Assembly: GCF_001874625.1 (NCBI RefSeq)
Contig: NZ_CP017671.1
Location: 4,712,001-4,776,000, forward strand
Length of the DNA: 64,000 bases
Source: Providencia rettgeri
GTDB lineage: Bacteria; Pseudomonadota; Gammaproteobacteria; Enterobacterales; Enterobacteriaceae
Direction of reading: 5' to 3'
In this document: piece by piece, positions 20,157 through 29,805 of the stretch
Layout: every line of letters begins with the position of its first letter
Position numbering within the stretch: the first letter of the stretch is position 1
Notes under the pieces: model-generated
Told to the model about the DNA's origin: nothing
What the model saw: the letters and a program-made list of their open reading frames with translations, nothing else
The model's database searches: none
Position numbers and translations under genes: made by a program

Positions 20157-21368
20157 ATGAATCAGCTATCACTATTAGGTAAGCAGGTAGTTATTGGGAT
20201 CAGCGGGGGCATCGCTGCCTATAAAATCCCTGAGCTGACACGTCGCTTGCGTGATCAAGGTGCAGTAGTGCGAGTCGTCATGACTCAGGGCGCAAAGGCC
20301 TTTATTACCCCTTTAACTTTGCAAGCTGTTTCAGGGCATCCTGTTTCTGATGACCTGTTAGACCCAGCAGCAGAGGCCGCAATGGGTCACATTGAATTGG
20401 CTAAATGGGCTGATATAATTATTTTAGCACCAGCAACTGCGGATTTAATTGCTAAACTTAGTGCTGGAATGGCAAATGACTTACTAACGACGGTCTGTCT
20501 CGCCTCTTCAGCTCCTATTGCCGTTGTGCCAGCCATGAATCAACAAATGTATCGGGCGAGCGCCACACAAGACAATTTAATCAGATTGCAACAACGCCAA
20601 TGTATGATTTGGGGGCCGGATGACGGTAACCAAGCTTGTGGTGATATTGGCCCAGGCCGTATGCTTGACCCATTAGCAATCGTTCGTCTCGCAGCTGAAC
20701 ATTTCAACCCTAAGCTTGACTTACAAGGCATTAAATTGATGATTACCGCGGGCCCAACACGTGAAGCATTGGACCCTGTTCGTTTTATCAGTAATCACAG
20801 TTCAGGGAAAATGGGGTTTGCTATTGCACAAGCAGCTAGTCAACGTGGTGCCGAAGTGACATTAATTGCAGGCCCTGTAAACCTTGAAACTCCAACAGGG
20901 GTTAATCGAATCGACGTCATTAGTGGTTTAGATATGTATGATAAAGTGCATCAAACCATTGCTGAACAAAATATTTTTATTGGGTGTGCTGCCGTTGCAG
21001 ATTATCGCGCCAAAACGATCGCCGAAAATAAAATAAAAAAACAAGGCGATGAAGTTATGATTACACTGGTCAAAAACCCAGATATCGTAGCGAGTGTGGG
21101 CAACCTGAAACAAAACAGGCCCTATGTTGTTGGGTTTGCAGCAGAAACCCAAAATGTGGAAGAATATGCACGCCAAAAACGGCAACAAAAACAATTAGAT
21201 TTAATTTGTGCCAATGATGTATCCCTTGCGGATAACGGGTTTAATAGCGATAACAATGCATTACACCTTTTTGATAGCAATGGTGATACTCGTTTGCCTC
21301 ATTGCAGTAAAACTGAATTAAGCCACTACTTACTTGACGAGATACTTCAACGTTATGAAAAAAATTGA
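20157..21368 (+). CDS. coaBC: Bifunctional phosphopantothenoylcysteine decarboxylase / phosphopantothenate-cysteine ligase
   Basis: Two steps of CoA synthesis in one 403-residue protein. The N-terminal flavin-dependent CoaC half (1-190) has [10 protein letters not shown], the catalytic-His region [11 protein letters not shown] and PAMNQQMY. The C-terminal CoaB half (from about 190) has [25 protein letters not shown], with KIKKQGD and [10 protein letters not shown]. Its 3' end overlaps dut by 14 nt, as in E. coli dfp-dut. Confidence 0.96.
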   Translation: MNQLSLLGKQVVIGISGGIAAYKIPELTRRLRDQGAVVRVVMTQGAKAFITPLTLQAVSGHPVSDDLLDPAAEAAMGHIELAKWADIIILAPATADLIAKLSAGMANDLLTTVCLASSAPIAVVPAMNQQMYRASATQDNLIRLQQRQCMIWGPDDGNQACGDIGPGRMLDPLAIVRLAAEHFNPKLDLQGIKLMITAGPTREALDPVRFISNHSSGKMGFAIAQAASQRGAEVTLIAGPVNLETPTGVNRIDVISGLDMYDKVHQTIAEQNIFIGCAAVADYRAKTIAENKIKKQGDEVMITLVKNPDIVASVGNLKQNRPYVVGFAAETQNVEEYARQKRQQKQLDLICANDVSLADNGFNSDNNALHLFDSNGDTRLPHCSKTELSHYLLDEILQRYEKN

Positions 21369-21810
21369 CCTAAAAATTCTTGATAGCCGTATCGGTACTG
21401 AATTTCCTCTGCCGACCTATGCAACTACAGGCTCTGCCGGTTTAGATTTACGTGCATGCGTTGACGCACCGATCGACTTAGCACCGGGTCAAACAGAATT
21501 GATTCCAACAGGTTTAGCTATTCATATAGCAGATGAAAACCTTGCTGCTGTGATTTTACCTCGTTCAGGCTTAGGCCATAAACACGGGGTGGTACTTGGT
21601 AATCTAGTTGGGTTGATTGACTCCGATTACCAAGGGCAGCTTATGGTCTCTGTATGGAACCGTAGCGATAAATCTTTTACAGTTGAACCTGGTGAGCGTA
21701 TGGCACAAATGGTGTTTGTTCCCGTTGTTCAAGCTGAATTTAATATTGTTGATGATTTTGATGCAACTGAGCGCGGTGCAGGTGGCTTTGGTCATTCTGG
21801 CCGTCAATAA
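21355..21810 (+). CDS. dut: dUTP diphosphatase
   Basis: Trimeric enzyme hydrolysing dUTP to dUMP and pyrophosphate. 151 residues. The five dUTPase motifs are present: [34 protein letters not shown] and the C-terminal [13 protein letters not shown] 21355 gives [10 protein letters not shown], matching E. coli; it starts inside the end of coaBC. Followed by a hairpin at 21838-21864. Confidence 0.97.
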   Translation: MKKIDLKILDSRIGTEFPLPTYATTGSAGLDLRACVDAPIDLAPGQTELIPTGLAIHIADENLAAVILPRSGLGHKHGVVLGNLVGLIDSDYQGQLMVSVWNRSDKSFTVEPGERMAQMVFVPVVQAEFNIVDDFDATERGAGGFGHSGRQ

Positions 21811-21837
21811 ATAAAACCCCCTGATGTTTAATATGCT

Positions 21838-21864
21838 ATATAGAACCGGCACTAGGTTCTATAT
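21838..21864 (+). terminator. Hairpin after dut
   Basis: ATATAGAACC and GGTTCTATAT form a perfect 10-bp stem with a 7-nt loop 28 nt after the dut stop. The following bases (TTATCAATAAAAA) are not a strong U tract, so it is a weak terminator or an RNA-stabilising hairpin. Confidence 0.5.
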
Positions 21865-22026
21865 TTATCAATAAAAACAATCAGTCATATAATCAACAAC
21901 AGGGAAAAGCTCAAAATTGCTTATAAACTCTACATTTTTAAAACCTATTTTGCTGCGTAAGTCTCTTTACTAAAAGCAAAATTTTGGATAGTTTGTTTTG
22001 CTGTTTTAGCAGGGGTCTTATTAGAC

Positions 22027-22626
22027 ATGGCAGAAAAAGCGACAACAAAAAAACGTAACAGGCGTGATGAGATCTTACAAGCTCTTGCGTTAATGTTAGA
22101 AAGTAGTGATGGTAGCCAGCGTATTACAACGGCAAAACTTGCGGCCACCGTTGGTGTGTCAGAAGCTGCGCTATATCGTCATTTTCCAAGTAAAATGAAA
22201 ATGTTCGATAGCCTCATTGGGTTTATAGAAGACTCACTGGTTTCGCGCATCAATCTGATTTTAAATGATGAAAAAGATACTATTATCAGAATCAAGTTAA
22301 TATTAGCGCTAGTTCTAGGCTTTTCAGAGAAAAACCCAGGGCTAACGCGTATAATGACTGGTCATGCGTTAATGTTTGAGCAAGATAGGCTACAAGACCG
22401 TATTAACCAATTGTTTGAACGTATTGAATCGCAATTACGGCAGGTGTTGAAAGAGAAAAAAATACGTGATGGCCATGGGTTTATCCATGATGAGTCATTA
22501 CTTGCCTCTCAACTATTAGCCTTTTGTGAAGGTATGCTCTCACGTTTTGTACGCTCTGAATTTCGTTATCGGCCAACGGTGGAGTTCGAAGCACGCTGGC
22601 CTTTAATTCTAGCTCAGTTACAATAA
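22027..22626 (+). CDS. slmA: Nucleoid occlusion factor SlmA
   Basis: TetR-family DNA-binding protein that blocks FtsZ ring assembly over the nucleoid. 199 residues. The N-terminal helix-turn-helix is at about residues 29-53 ([23 protein letters not shown]). C-terminal stretches [19 protein letters not shown] and [11 protein letters not shown] match E. coli SlmA. The position after dut and before pyrE is conserved. Confidence 0.95.
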   Translation: MAEKATTKKRNRRDEILQALALMLESSDGSQRITTAKLAATVGVSEAALYRHFPSKMKMFDSLIGFIEDSLVSRINLILNDEKDTIIRIKLILALVLGFSEKNPGLTRIMTGHALMFEQDRLQDRINQLFERIESQLRQVLKEKKIRDGHGFIHDESLLASQLLAFCEGMLSRFVRSEFRYRPTVEFEARWPLILAQLQ

Positions 22627-22644
22627 CCGATTATTTATACTACT

Positions 22645-22679
22645 CACCCCGCCCGTTATTGGGCGCGGGGATTTTTTTA
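22645..22679 (+). terminator. Intrinsic terminator of slmA
   Basis: G+C-rich hairpin CCCCGCCC ... GGGCGCGGGG around TTATT, followed by ATTTTTTT. It lies just after slmA and before the convergent pyrE stop. Confidence 0.9.
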
Positions 22680-23321
22680 TTCAATTCCGTATTGTTCTCG
22701 GTAAGCCTTCATTGCCACTAAATGTTCCTGCATCCCCTCTTTTTCAGAAAGATAGGTAATTAAATCACTCATCGTAATGATTGAATAAACCTTGCAGTGA
22801 TAATCGCGTTCAACTTCCTGTACCGCTGAAATTTCACTTTTGCCTTTTTCTTGACGGTCAAGGGACAATAAAACACCATTCAACGTCGCTTTATGCTGTT
22901 TAATAATTTCCATAGACTCACGGATAGCGGTCCCCGCGGTAATCACATCATCAACGACCACGACTTTTCCCTGTAATGGGCTCCCCACGAGTATGCCCCC
23001 TTCGCCATGATCTTTTGCTTCTTTACGATTAAAGCAATATGGCATATCAATATCATGGTGTTCTGCTAGTGCGACTGCGGTTGTCGTTGCGATTGGGATA
23101 CCTTTATACGCTGGCCCAAAAATGACATCACATTCTATTGCGCTATCTTGTAGCGCTTGCGCATAAAAACGACCGACAAGTGCCAAATCACGTCCCGTAT
23201 TAAATAGCCCTGCATTAAAAAAATAAGGGCTTTTGCGACCTGATTTCAGCGTAAACTCACCAAATTTAAGCACCTGTTTTTTCATGGCAAGTTCAATAAA
23301 ATCGCGCTGATAGGCTTTCAT
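22677..23321 (-). CDS. pyrE: Orotate phosphoribosyltransferase
   Basis: Makes OMP from orotate and PRPP in pyrimidine synthesis. 214 residues (E. coli 213). The PRPP-binding motif [13 protein letters not shown] and the flexible-loop stretch [13 protein letters not shown] are present. Preceded on the same strand by rph and by an attenuator-type hairpin at 23425-23448, so expression is expected to respond to UTP as in E. coli. Confidence 0.97.
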   Translation of the reverse strand: MKAYQRDFIELAMKKQVLKFGEFTLKSGRKSPYFFNAGLFNTGRDLALVGRFYAQALQDSAIECDVIFGPAYKGIPIATTTAVALAEHHDIDMPYCFNRKEAKDHGEGGILVGSPLQGKVVVVDDVITAGTAIRESMEIIKQHKATLNGVLLSLDRQEKGKSEISAVQEVERDYHCKVYSIITMSDLITYLSEKEGMQEHLVAMKAYREQYGIE

Positions 23322-23424
23322 TGGTCATTCTCCTCATGGATTACTGTTTAATATCTGACAAAACGAATTAGAGACTATTTGTTATAAGTACCGTACTTAA
23401 AAACAAGGGTCGATCTCTAAGCAT

Positions 23425-23448
23425 AAAAAAGGCGACTATTTAGCCGCC
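23425..23448 (-). promoter_or_regulatory. pyrE attenuator (intrinsic terminator)
   Basis: On the minus strand GGCGGCT, loop AAAT, AGTCGCC (one G-U pair) is followed by six T. It begins about 15 nt after the rph stop and ends about 100 nt before pyrE. In E. coli, translation of the end of rph up to such a hairpin couples pyrE expression to UTP supply; the spacing here fits that model. Confidence 0.8.
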
Positions 23449-23463
23449 TAACGAATCATTAAC

Positions 23464-24177
23464 TTATTTCAGCGCTTCTCGCTGAGCTTCAAAAATCGTT
23501 TCTAAGCCCGTTTTAGCAAGTGCTAATAATGCGAGTAACTCCTCATGGCTGAACGGTTCACCTTCTGCGGTGCCTTGTACTTCAATCATACGGCCGTCAT
23601 CCATCATAACAACATTCATATCGGTTTCTGCGGCGGAGTCTTCAACATATTCAAGATCACACAGTGCTTCTTGATTAACAATTCCAACAGACACTGCTGC
23701 AACCATCGATTTTAATGGGCTCTTAGCTAGCTTACCTTGCTCTACCATTTTGTTCAGAGCATCAACTAAAGCAACGCAAGCGCCTGAAATCGCAGCGGTA
23801 CGAGTACCCCCATCGGCTTGGATCACATCACAATCTAGCGTTATGGTGTATTCGCCTAATTTTTTCAAGTCAACCGCAGCTCGTAAAGAGCGGGCAATTA
23901 ACCGCTGAATTTCCATCGTGCGGCCTGTTTGTTTTCCTCTCGCCGCTTCTCGTTGATTACGTGAATTAGTTGCTCGCGGTAACATGCCATATTCAGCGGT
24001 TACCCAGCCTTGCCCCTGCCCTTTTAAAAAGCGTGGAACGCCTTCTTCAACAGTTGCATTACATAACACCTTAGTGTCGCCAAACTCAATAAGAACAGAG
24101 CCTTCTGCATGCTTGGTATAGTTGCGCGTGATATTAATCGGGCGCATTTGGTCTGCTTGTCTATCTGCTGGGCGCAT
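23464..24177 (-). CDS. rph: Ribonuclease PH
   Basis: Phosphorolytic 3' exoribonuclease that trims tRNA precursors. 237 residues and full length; [22 protein letters not shown], the phosphate-binding [15 protein letters not shown] and [19 protein letters not shown] are intact. Unlike the frameshifted rph of E. coli K-12, the C-terminus is complete. Its end also serves as the leader for pyrE attenuation. Confidence 0.96.
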   Translation of the reverse strand: MRPADRQADQMRPINITRNYTKHAEGSVLIEFGDTKVLCNATVEEGVPRFLKGQGQGWVTAEYGMLPRATNSRNQREAARGKQTGRTMEIQRLIARSLRAAVDLKKLGEYTITLDCDVIQADGGTRTAAISGACVALVDALNKMVEQGKLAKSPLKSMVAAVSVGIVNQEALCDLEYVEDSAAETDMNVVMMDDGRMIEVQGTAEGEPFSHEELLALLALAKTGLETIFEAQREALK

Positions 24178-24299
24178 GGTGTTATCTCCATTATCAACTC
24201 AAATTGGGACGCATTATACGTCCTTAAAGCGATAATGCCTATCCTGTCATCCCTCATAGCGTTATAATCCCCCTAATTTGATGATGATAGGAACGAATT

Positions 24300-25163
24300 A
24301 TGATCCGAAGTATGACCGCTTTTGCCCGCCGTGATATCAAGGGTGAATGGGGGAGTGCGGCCTGGGAGCTGCGTTCCGTAAACCAACGCTATTTAGAAAC
24401 CTATATTCGCTTACCTGAGCAATTTAGAAGCCTTGAACCGGTTATACGTGAGCGTTTACGTTCTCGCCTAACTCGAGGAAAAGTAGAATGTAACCTGCGT
24501 TTTGAGCTAGATGGGGCAAATCGTGGTGAATTAATTCTTAATGAGGGGCTTGCTCGCCAATTAATTAGTGCCGCTAATTGGGTAAAAAATTATAGCCATG
24601 AAGGTGAAATTAACCCATTGGAAATTTTACGTTGGCCTGGGGTGATGTCAGCAGGTGAGCAAGATTTAGACGCCATTAGCGAACAATTAATGGCAGGCTT
24701 AGATGAAACCATTGATGCTTTCATTCAAAGCCGTGAAGCTGAAGGCGCGTCACTGCATGCATTAATCGAACAACGCCTCGATGGTGTACTGGTTGAAGTA
24801 GCTAAAGTCCGCCAACATATGCCTGAAATTTTACAATGGCAACGTGACCGCTTGCACAGCAAGCTTGAAGAAGCGGAAATCCAAGTGGATAACAACCGTT
24901 TAGAGCAAGAGCTTATTTTGTTAGCACAGCGTATTGATGTTTCTGAAGAATTAGATCGCCTAGAAGCACATGTTAAAGAAACACGTAATATTCTGAAGAA
25001 AAAAGAGGCAACAGGTCGTCGCCTTGATTTTATGATGCAAGAATTTAACCGTGAATCAAATACATTAGCGTCGAAGTCAATCAATAGCGAAGTCACTAAC
25101 TCTGCCGTCGAGCTAAAAGTATTGATTGAGCAAATGAGAGAACAAATTCAGAATATTGAATAA
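24300..25163 (+). CDS. yicC: YicC family endoribonuclease
   Basis: 287 residues, the E. coli length. MIRSMTAFARRDIKGEWGSAAWELRSVNQRYLE at the start and the C-terminal GRRLDFMMQEFNRESNTLASKS block are the two family signatures. The middle is rich in charged helices (likely coiled coil). Family members are reported as RNases. Divergent from rph across 122 nt, which carries a small GGACG/CGTCC repeat near 24207-24223. Confidence 0.94.
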   Translation: MIRSMTAFARRDIKGEWGSAAWELRSVNQRYLETYIRLPEQFRSLEPVIRERLRSRLTRGKVECNLRFELDGANRGELILNEGLARQLISAANWVKNYSHEGEINPLEILRWPGVMSAGEQDLDAISEQLMAGLDETIDAFIQSREAEGASLHALIEQRLDGVLVEVAKVRQHMPEILQWQRDRLHSKLEEAEIQVDNNRLEQELILLAQRIDVSEELDRLEAHVKETRNILKKKEATGRRLDFMMQEFNRESNTLASKSINSEVTNSAVELKVLIEQMREQIQNIE

Positions 25164-25180
25164 CCCTCTTCAATAACTAA

Positions 25181-25223
25181 AAAATTAAGCCAATTGGTAC
25201 TTGTATTGATTGGCTTAATTTTT
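25181..25223. terminator. Terminator between yicC and xapB
   Basis: AAATTAAGCCAAT and ATTGGCTTAATTT pair around an 8-11-nt loop, with A-rich sequence on one side and TTTTT on the other, between two convergent genes. It can act on both strands. Confidence 0.8.
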
Positions 25224-25278
25224 AACAGCTTATCCGGGTATCCCCGCTCGTATTGAACGGGGTTTACGCCACTTTTGA

Positions 25279-26535
25279 CTAATTGGCTTTGGCTTCTTTC
25301 AAGCCAGTGTTTTTATCGTGATGATAATGGAACGTAAATTGGAATATTATCGCTAATACTACGGTATAAGATGCAAAGACCAACCAAATCATTTGCCAAT
25401 CTTTAACCCCATCTACCGTATAATAATCGACAACTAACCCACTTAAAATAGCGCCAAAATACGCACCAACGCCATTCACCATCGTCATAAATAAACCTTG
25501 AGCACTTGCCCGCATTCTTGTGTCGACTTCTCTTTCGATAAAGATAGACCCTGAAATATTGAAGAAATCAAACGCACAGCCATAAACAATCATTGACATG
25601 ATTAAGAACATTAAGCCAATCGCAGATGGGTCACCAAACGCAAAGAAACCAAACCTTAATGTCCAAGCAAACATACTCAATAACATGACTGTTTTAATGC
25701 CATAGCGTTTTAAGAAGAAAGGAATTGCTAAGATAAAACCCACTTCAGCCATCTGAGAAATCGACAATAATATCGATGGGTACTGAACAACTAAGCTATC
25801 TTGGTATAGCGGGTTCAGGCCGAAATCATGCAAGAATGGGTTACCAAACGTATTGGTGATTTGTAAAACAGCACCAAGTAACATAGCGAATAAGAAAAAC
25901 ACCGCCATAATCGGTTTTTTAAATAAAACGAGCGCATCTAAACCTAGCTTACTGATCCAGCTACTTGAAATGGCTTTTTTATTGACATCAATTTTTGGCA
26001 AGGTTAGTGAATAAAGCGCTAAAAGTAGTGAACAACCACCTGCAATATAAAGTTGCATACTACTTAGCTCAAATTTCAATAAGCTAATACTCCACATCGC
26101 CACAATAAAACCAATGGTACCAAATACACGAATAGGCGGGAAATTACTGACCGAGTCTAATTGATATTGGCTTAATGATGAGTAGCTAATACTGTTCGAA
26201 AGCGCAATGGTTGGCATGAAAGCCATCGCATTAATCAGCATCACCCAAAACATCACTGTCGAGTTGGTTACTGTAGCTGCATAAAATAAAGCCGCTGCGC
26301 CAATCAAATGACAAATCATATATAGCCGATTTGCTGGAATATATTTATCTGCAATTATCCCGATAATACCGGGCATTAAAATAGCGGCTACACCTTTCGA
26401 ACTATAAACCATACCGACTTCTGCACCTGAGAAACTCAATGTTTTCATCATGTAAGAGCCGAGTGTAATCAACCAACTTCCCCAGACAAAATATTGTAGA
26501 AAAAGCATGATTTTTAAGCGGGATTTAATATTCAT
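25279..26535 (-). CDS. xapB: Nucleoside:H+ symporter, XapB (xanthosine permease) type
   Basis: 418 residues, twelve membrane segments, nucleoside:H+ symporter family. Sequence follows E. coli XapB more than NupG: FLQYFVWGSWLITLGSYM, GMVYSSKGVAAILMPGI, NTFGNPFLHDF, YPSILLSISQMAEVGFIL and YGCAFDFFNISGS. It probably imports xanthosine or other purine nucleosides. Last gene of the PNP - DMT - xapB run; its start overlaps the DMT gene stop by 4 nt (ATGA-type coupling). Confidence 0.88.
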   Translation of the reverse strand: MNIKSRLKIMLFLQYFVWGSWLITLGSYMMKTLSFSGAEVGMVYSSKGVAAILMPGIIGIIADKYIPANRLYMICHLIGAAALFYAATVTNSTVMFWVMLINAMAFMPTIALSNSISYSSLSQYQLDSVSNFPPIRVFGTIGFIVAMWSISLLKFELSSMQLYIAGGCSLLLALYSLTLPKIDVNKKAISSSWISKLGLDALVLFKKPIMAVFFLFAMLLGAVLQITNTFGNPFLHDFGLNPLYQDSLVVQYPSILLSISQMAEVGFILAIPFFLKRYGIKTVMLLSMFAWTLRFGFFAFGDPSAIGLMFLIMSMIVYGCAFDFFNISGSIFIEREVDTRMRASAQGLFMTMVNGVGAYFGAILSGLVVDYYTVDGVKDWQMIWLVFASYTVVLAIIFQFTFHYHHDKNTGLKEAKAN

Positions 26536-27461
26536 ACGAAGCTCCGTTTGGAGTTACATTTATTCGTTTTTATTTTCAACTCAGCAATGGCGACACCCAT
26601 AAGAATGACGACAACACCAACAAACTGAATGAATTCAAGAGGTAAATGCAATACCGTTACAGACAATAAAATAGTAACGGGAAGTTGCATTGAGCTAACA
26701 ATGGTCGCTAGGCTGGTGCCAATAAGTGGAGTGCCCTTGGCAAACATCCACATACCAAAAAAGGAACCAAAAAAAGCGAGAGGTAATCCATAAGAGAAAA
26801 ATAACGATTGAAACGTTGAAGCACTTAGCAAAAAGGTGGGTGGTACAACGATTGATGTCAAAATAGCTCCGCCTGTTACCATAATTGCAGAACGCATCAT
26901 TGGGTCAGTTTTTATTGCTAAGGCCCCACTGACATACACGCGGATAGCATTTGATAATGCGGCTAATAACCCTAATAACACACCAAGCCAATGAAACACC
27001 ACCGTTTCACTATTCAGTAACCCTGTCGCCAGTACTGTTCCGATTAATATGACGACAACAGAAATTACCGTCATGAAAGGCGGTATTTGGCGCGTCACTA
27101 CCGTATTAATTACTACCCCCATCCAGGTAAATTGCAAAAATAACACAACACCAAGAGCAGGCGATAAATACTGTAGCGATGCATAATACAGTAGCCCCGT
27201 TAAGCCTGTTGTTGTCCCCGTGAGTAACATCAACAACCCCTGCTGACCCGTTGGCCAGACTAAACGAACTCTTTTTACCCATGCGCCAACGACGACAAAA
27301 AACCAAAGTAATATCGCACCAAGTACCGTTTGGCTACCGATGACATCATTAAGGGAATACCCAGCACGATAAGCTAGAATGACTAACGTCGAAAGAATGC
27401 CATAACTACAAGCGCCTAAAGAAACTAGAATTAAACCTTTGAGTTTCATTTCAATATTCAT
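26532..27461 (-). CDS. EamA/DMT-family transporter
   Basis: 309 residues with ten hydrophobic segments and two EamA repeats (about 8-145 and 155-295), the usual ten-TM drug/metabolite layout. Substrate unknown. It sits between the phosphorylase gene (57 nt upstream) and xapB (overlapping), so it may export a base or sugar product, or take up a related metabolite. ATG 27461 opens straight into the first membrane segment. Confidence 0.8.
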   Translation of the reverse strand: MNIEMKLKGLILVSLGACSYGILSTLVILAYRAGYSLNDVIGSQTVLGAILLWFFVVVGAWVKRVRLVWPTGQQGLLMLLTGTTTGLTGLLYYASLQYLSPALGVVLFLQFTWMGVVINTVVTRQIPPFMTVISVVVILIGTVLATGLLNSETVVFHWLGVLLGLLAALSNAIRVYVSGALAIKTDPMMRSAIMVTGGAILTSIVVPPTFLLSASTFQSLFFSYGLPLAFFGSFFGMWMFAKGTPLIGTSLATIVSSMQLPVTILLSVTVLHLPLEFIQFVGVVVILMGVAIAELKIKTNKCNSKRSFV

Positions 27462-27517
27462 CCTGCCTATACTTACAACATTCTTTATATTATTTTGAGA
27501 AAAAGAAGCTTAAAAAA

Positions 27518-28348
27518 TTAGAAGCGCTCAATCACACCTGTCACTAACTTCAAGAAAGTTGCTTTGACTTTTTCTGCCGTTTCAATCACTTCGTCATGGC
27601 TGAGAGGTTGTTCTAAAATACCGCACGCCATATTGGTTAAGCAGGAAATCCCGACTGTTTTAATTTGTGAATGGTGAGCAACCAAGGCTTCAGGTACAGT
27701 AGACATCCCAACGGCGTCAGCGCCTAACGTTCTGATCATGCGAATTTCGGCAGGTGTTTCATAAGTTGGCCCTGTCCACCATGCATATACGCCCTCACGC
27801 ACACTGACCCCTTGCTCTGTGGCAACATCTTTAATCGTTTGACGTAACTCTTTGTTATAGACTTCGCTAACATCCAAGAAGCGCACACCTAATTCAGGGT
27901 TATTTGGCCCAATTAATGGGTTGTTCGCCGTCAAATTAATATGGTCTGTGATAATCATCAGATCGCCTGGGTTAAACTCAGTATTCACTGCACCGCAAGC
28001 ATTAGTAATAATCAGTTTTTCGACACCCAGAGCTTTCATTAAACGCACAGGGAAAGTGACTTGATCAAGGGAAAAGCCTTCGTAATAATGAAAACGCCCT
28101 TTCATAGCAACAACATTTTTGCCTGCGATAGTCCCTATGACTAACTCGTTGGCATGACCAACCGCCTCTGATTTCGCAAAATGGGGAATTTCACTATAAG
28201 GAATATGTACCGCATTTTCTAATGTGTCGGCGAATGGCCCTAATCCTGACCCTAAAATAATGCCAACAGTAGGTTTCATATCTGTGCGAGACTGAATAAA
28301 ACTCAAGCTTTCTAAAATATCTTTTGTATGATGCATGGCGGTCTCCAA
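27518..28348 (-). CDS. Purine-nucleoside phosphorylase, trimeric type (PupG-like)
   Basis: 276 residues. Phosphorolysis of inosine, guanosine or xanthosine to base and ribose-1-phosphate. Motifs are ILGSGLGPFAD (phosphate loop), MKGRFHYYEGFSLDQVTFPVRLMKALGVE, GDLMIITDHINL, TGPTYETPAEIR and the base-site CLTNMACGI. By eye it is closer to Bacillus PupG than to E. coli XapA, whose neighbour XapB it accompanies. ATG 28348 could be replaced by ATG 28336 (MHHTKD). First gene of a three-gene operon divergent from a ROK regulator. Confidence 0.9.
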   Translation of the reverse strand: METAMHHTKDILESLSFIQSRTDMKPTVGIILGSGLGPFADTLENAVHIPYSEIPHFAKSEAVGHANELVIGTIAGKNVVAMKGRFHYYEGFSLDQVTFPVRLMKALGVEKLIITNACGAVNTEFNPGDLMIITDHINLTANNPLIGPNNPELGVRFLDVSEVYNKELRQTIKDVATEQGVSVREGVYAWWTGPTYETPAEIRMIRTLGADAVGMSTVPEALVAHHSQIKTVGISCLTNMACGILEQPLSHDEVIETAEKVKATFLKLVTGVIERF

Positions 28349-28435
28349 ATTGACATCGACTAAAAATTGTTAAAATCGATCATAAAGCAATTTAAAAACA
28401 GAACAGCGATCTTAATCTCATTTTAAGAAAAAGTA

Positions 28436-28460
28436 TTTCGGTATGATGTGTCGGACGAAA
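28436..28460. promoter_or_regulatory. Candidate ROK-regulator operator
   Basis: TTTCG (28436-28440) and CGAAA (28456-28460) form an inverted pair separated by 15 nt in the 178-nt divergent space between the phosphorylase and ROK genes. Known ROK regulators (NagC, Mlc) bind A/T-flanked TTTCG-type half sites. Only position and partial similarity support it. Confidence 0.3.
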
Positions 28461-28526
28461 CAGTATTTTATGCGTAGATTTGCTAATCTCTAGCGCAAGA
28501 GTTGGCAATAGAAAGGAGCGGGGCGC

Positions 28527-29732
28527 TTGTTACATACACTATTAAATGAATTTCGCACCTCAAAAAATTCAAAAACACAAAAACTCAAAGTCCTCTATCG
28601 GTTGATTCTTAACCATGGTCCAATTAGAGCTGAAACCTTGGCATCATTGGCCAGTATGAAGCCTGCCACCTGTGCAAGGCTGCTCGATGAGCTGAGTAAA
28701 TGCCAATTAATTTCGACCTCAGAACTCGGAGAATCAACTGGTGGGCGTAAACCCATTCTGTATAGCATCAACCCTGCTGATGGTTATTTAGTTGGGATTG
28801 AAATGAGTGATATCTACTCGACCATTGTTTTACAAAACCTAAAGCTGGATATTTTAGGCATAGTCAAAGTGAAATATGAACACTTAGAAACAGCAGAAAA
28901 CATGCTAGATCATCTGCTAAATAAGGTTAACACCCTGCTTGAGGAACACCATCTCAAGCTTGAAAGCTTGCTTGGCATAGGGATTGCTATCGACCATATT
29001 TTAGAGCGCGATAAACTACCTTATCACCAATATAGCGCCCGGATACAAGAGCTATATCGTTATATTACTGACAAAGTACCTTGCTTTGTATTACTCGGGA
29101 GTGGGATCAGCTTTGCGGCTTTTGCTGAATATCGCTTACGCTATACCTCTGATAGCCAAAGGTTTTTATTCACTACTTGTGATACTGACATCCGCAGCTG
29201 CACCATAATTAATAATCACTACGCCCCTGCGCCTATCAGTACCGCCCAAGCATTTGGTCACACCACGATTGATATCAATGGCCAACGCTGTGAATGTGGG
29301 TCATTTGGCTGTTTAAAGCAGTATAGCTCACTATCTGCGATTAAAACCCGAATAATAAAACAACTTCGCTTAGGAAAGCCCTCAGTTATCAATGAATTAG
29401 TTAATCATGAATCTGAGATTAATTACCATATTATTTTCAAAGCGTTAACCTTGAATGATGCATTGTGTCTTGAGGCACTTGAAGAAGCTGCCTATTATTA
29501 TGGTATTGCGATTGCTAATGCCGTTTTGATCACGCAAGCGGATGTCGTTGTATGCGGGGGCACATTAACACCTAAAAACCACTTTTTTGCGGTGACTAAA
29601 AAATCCATTGAAGACAAACTGTCTATTTTCCCGCATATTAAAACACGTATTTACCCAGCAAATGACTCTTATGAAATTGTCGCTCAAGGGGCTGGGGGGA
29701 TGGTGATACAAAACTATCTTTCTGATTATTAA
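28527..29732 (+). CDS. ROK-family transcriptional regulator
   Basis: 401 residues. N-terminal winged helix (about 18-75: LYRLILNHGPIRAETLASLASMKPATCARLLDEL), then a ROK sugar-kinase-like domain with the zinc motif CECGSFGCLKQYSS near residues 257-270. The ligand could be a sugar or sugar phosphate, for example ribose-1-phosphate derived from the adjacent phosphorylase (inference). Start is TTG 28527, supported by GGAG 8 nt upstream. Divergent from the phosphorylase operon, which it probably controls; thiM follows. Confidence 0.85.
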   Translation: MLHTLLNEFRTSKNSKTQKLKVLYRLILNHGPIRAETLASLASMKPATCARLLDELSKCQLISTSELGESTGGRKPILYSINPADGYLVGIEMSDIYSTIVLQNLKLDILGIVKVKYEHLETAENMLDHLLNKVNTLLEEHHLKLESLLGIGIAIDHILERDKLPYHQYSARIQELYRYITDKVPCFVLLGSGISFAAFAEYRLRYTSDSQRFLFTTCDTDIRSCTIINNHYAPAPISTAQAFGHTTIDINGQRCECGSFGCLKQYSSLSAIKTRIIKQLRLGKPSVINELVNHESEINYHIIFKALTLNDALCLEALEEAAYYYGIAIANAVLITQADVVVCGGTLTPKNHFFAVTKKSIEDKLSIFPHIKTRIYPANDSYEIVAQGAGGMVIQNYLSDY

Positions 29733-29805
29733 GCTATTTCATTAATGATTATAACCTGTAAACTGCATGAGTTATTCTACAGTTTCCATTATGCGAGAGG
29801 GGCAC

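Noticed and set aside
24725-25096. 123-codon frame antisense to yicC, very Ser/Arg-rich
   Set aside because: Shadow of a conserved gene; composition is the complement of yicC codons.
29733-29805. TPP riboswitch expected before thiM
   Set aside because: The gap is too short and lacks the conserved elements.
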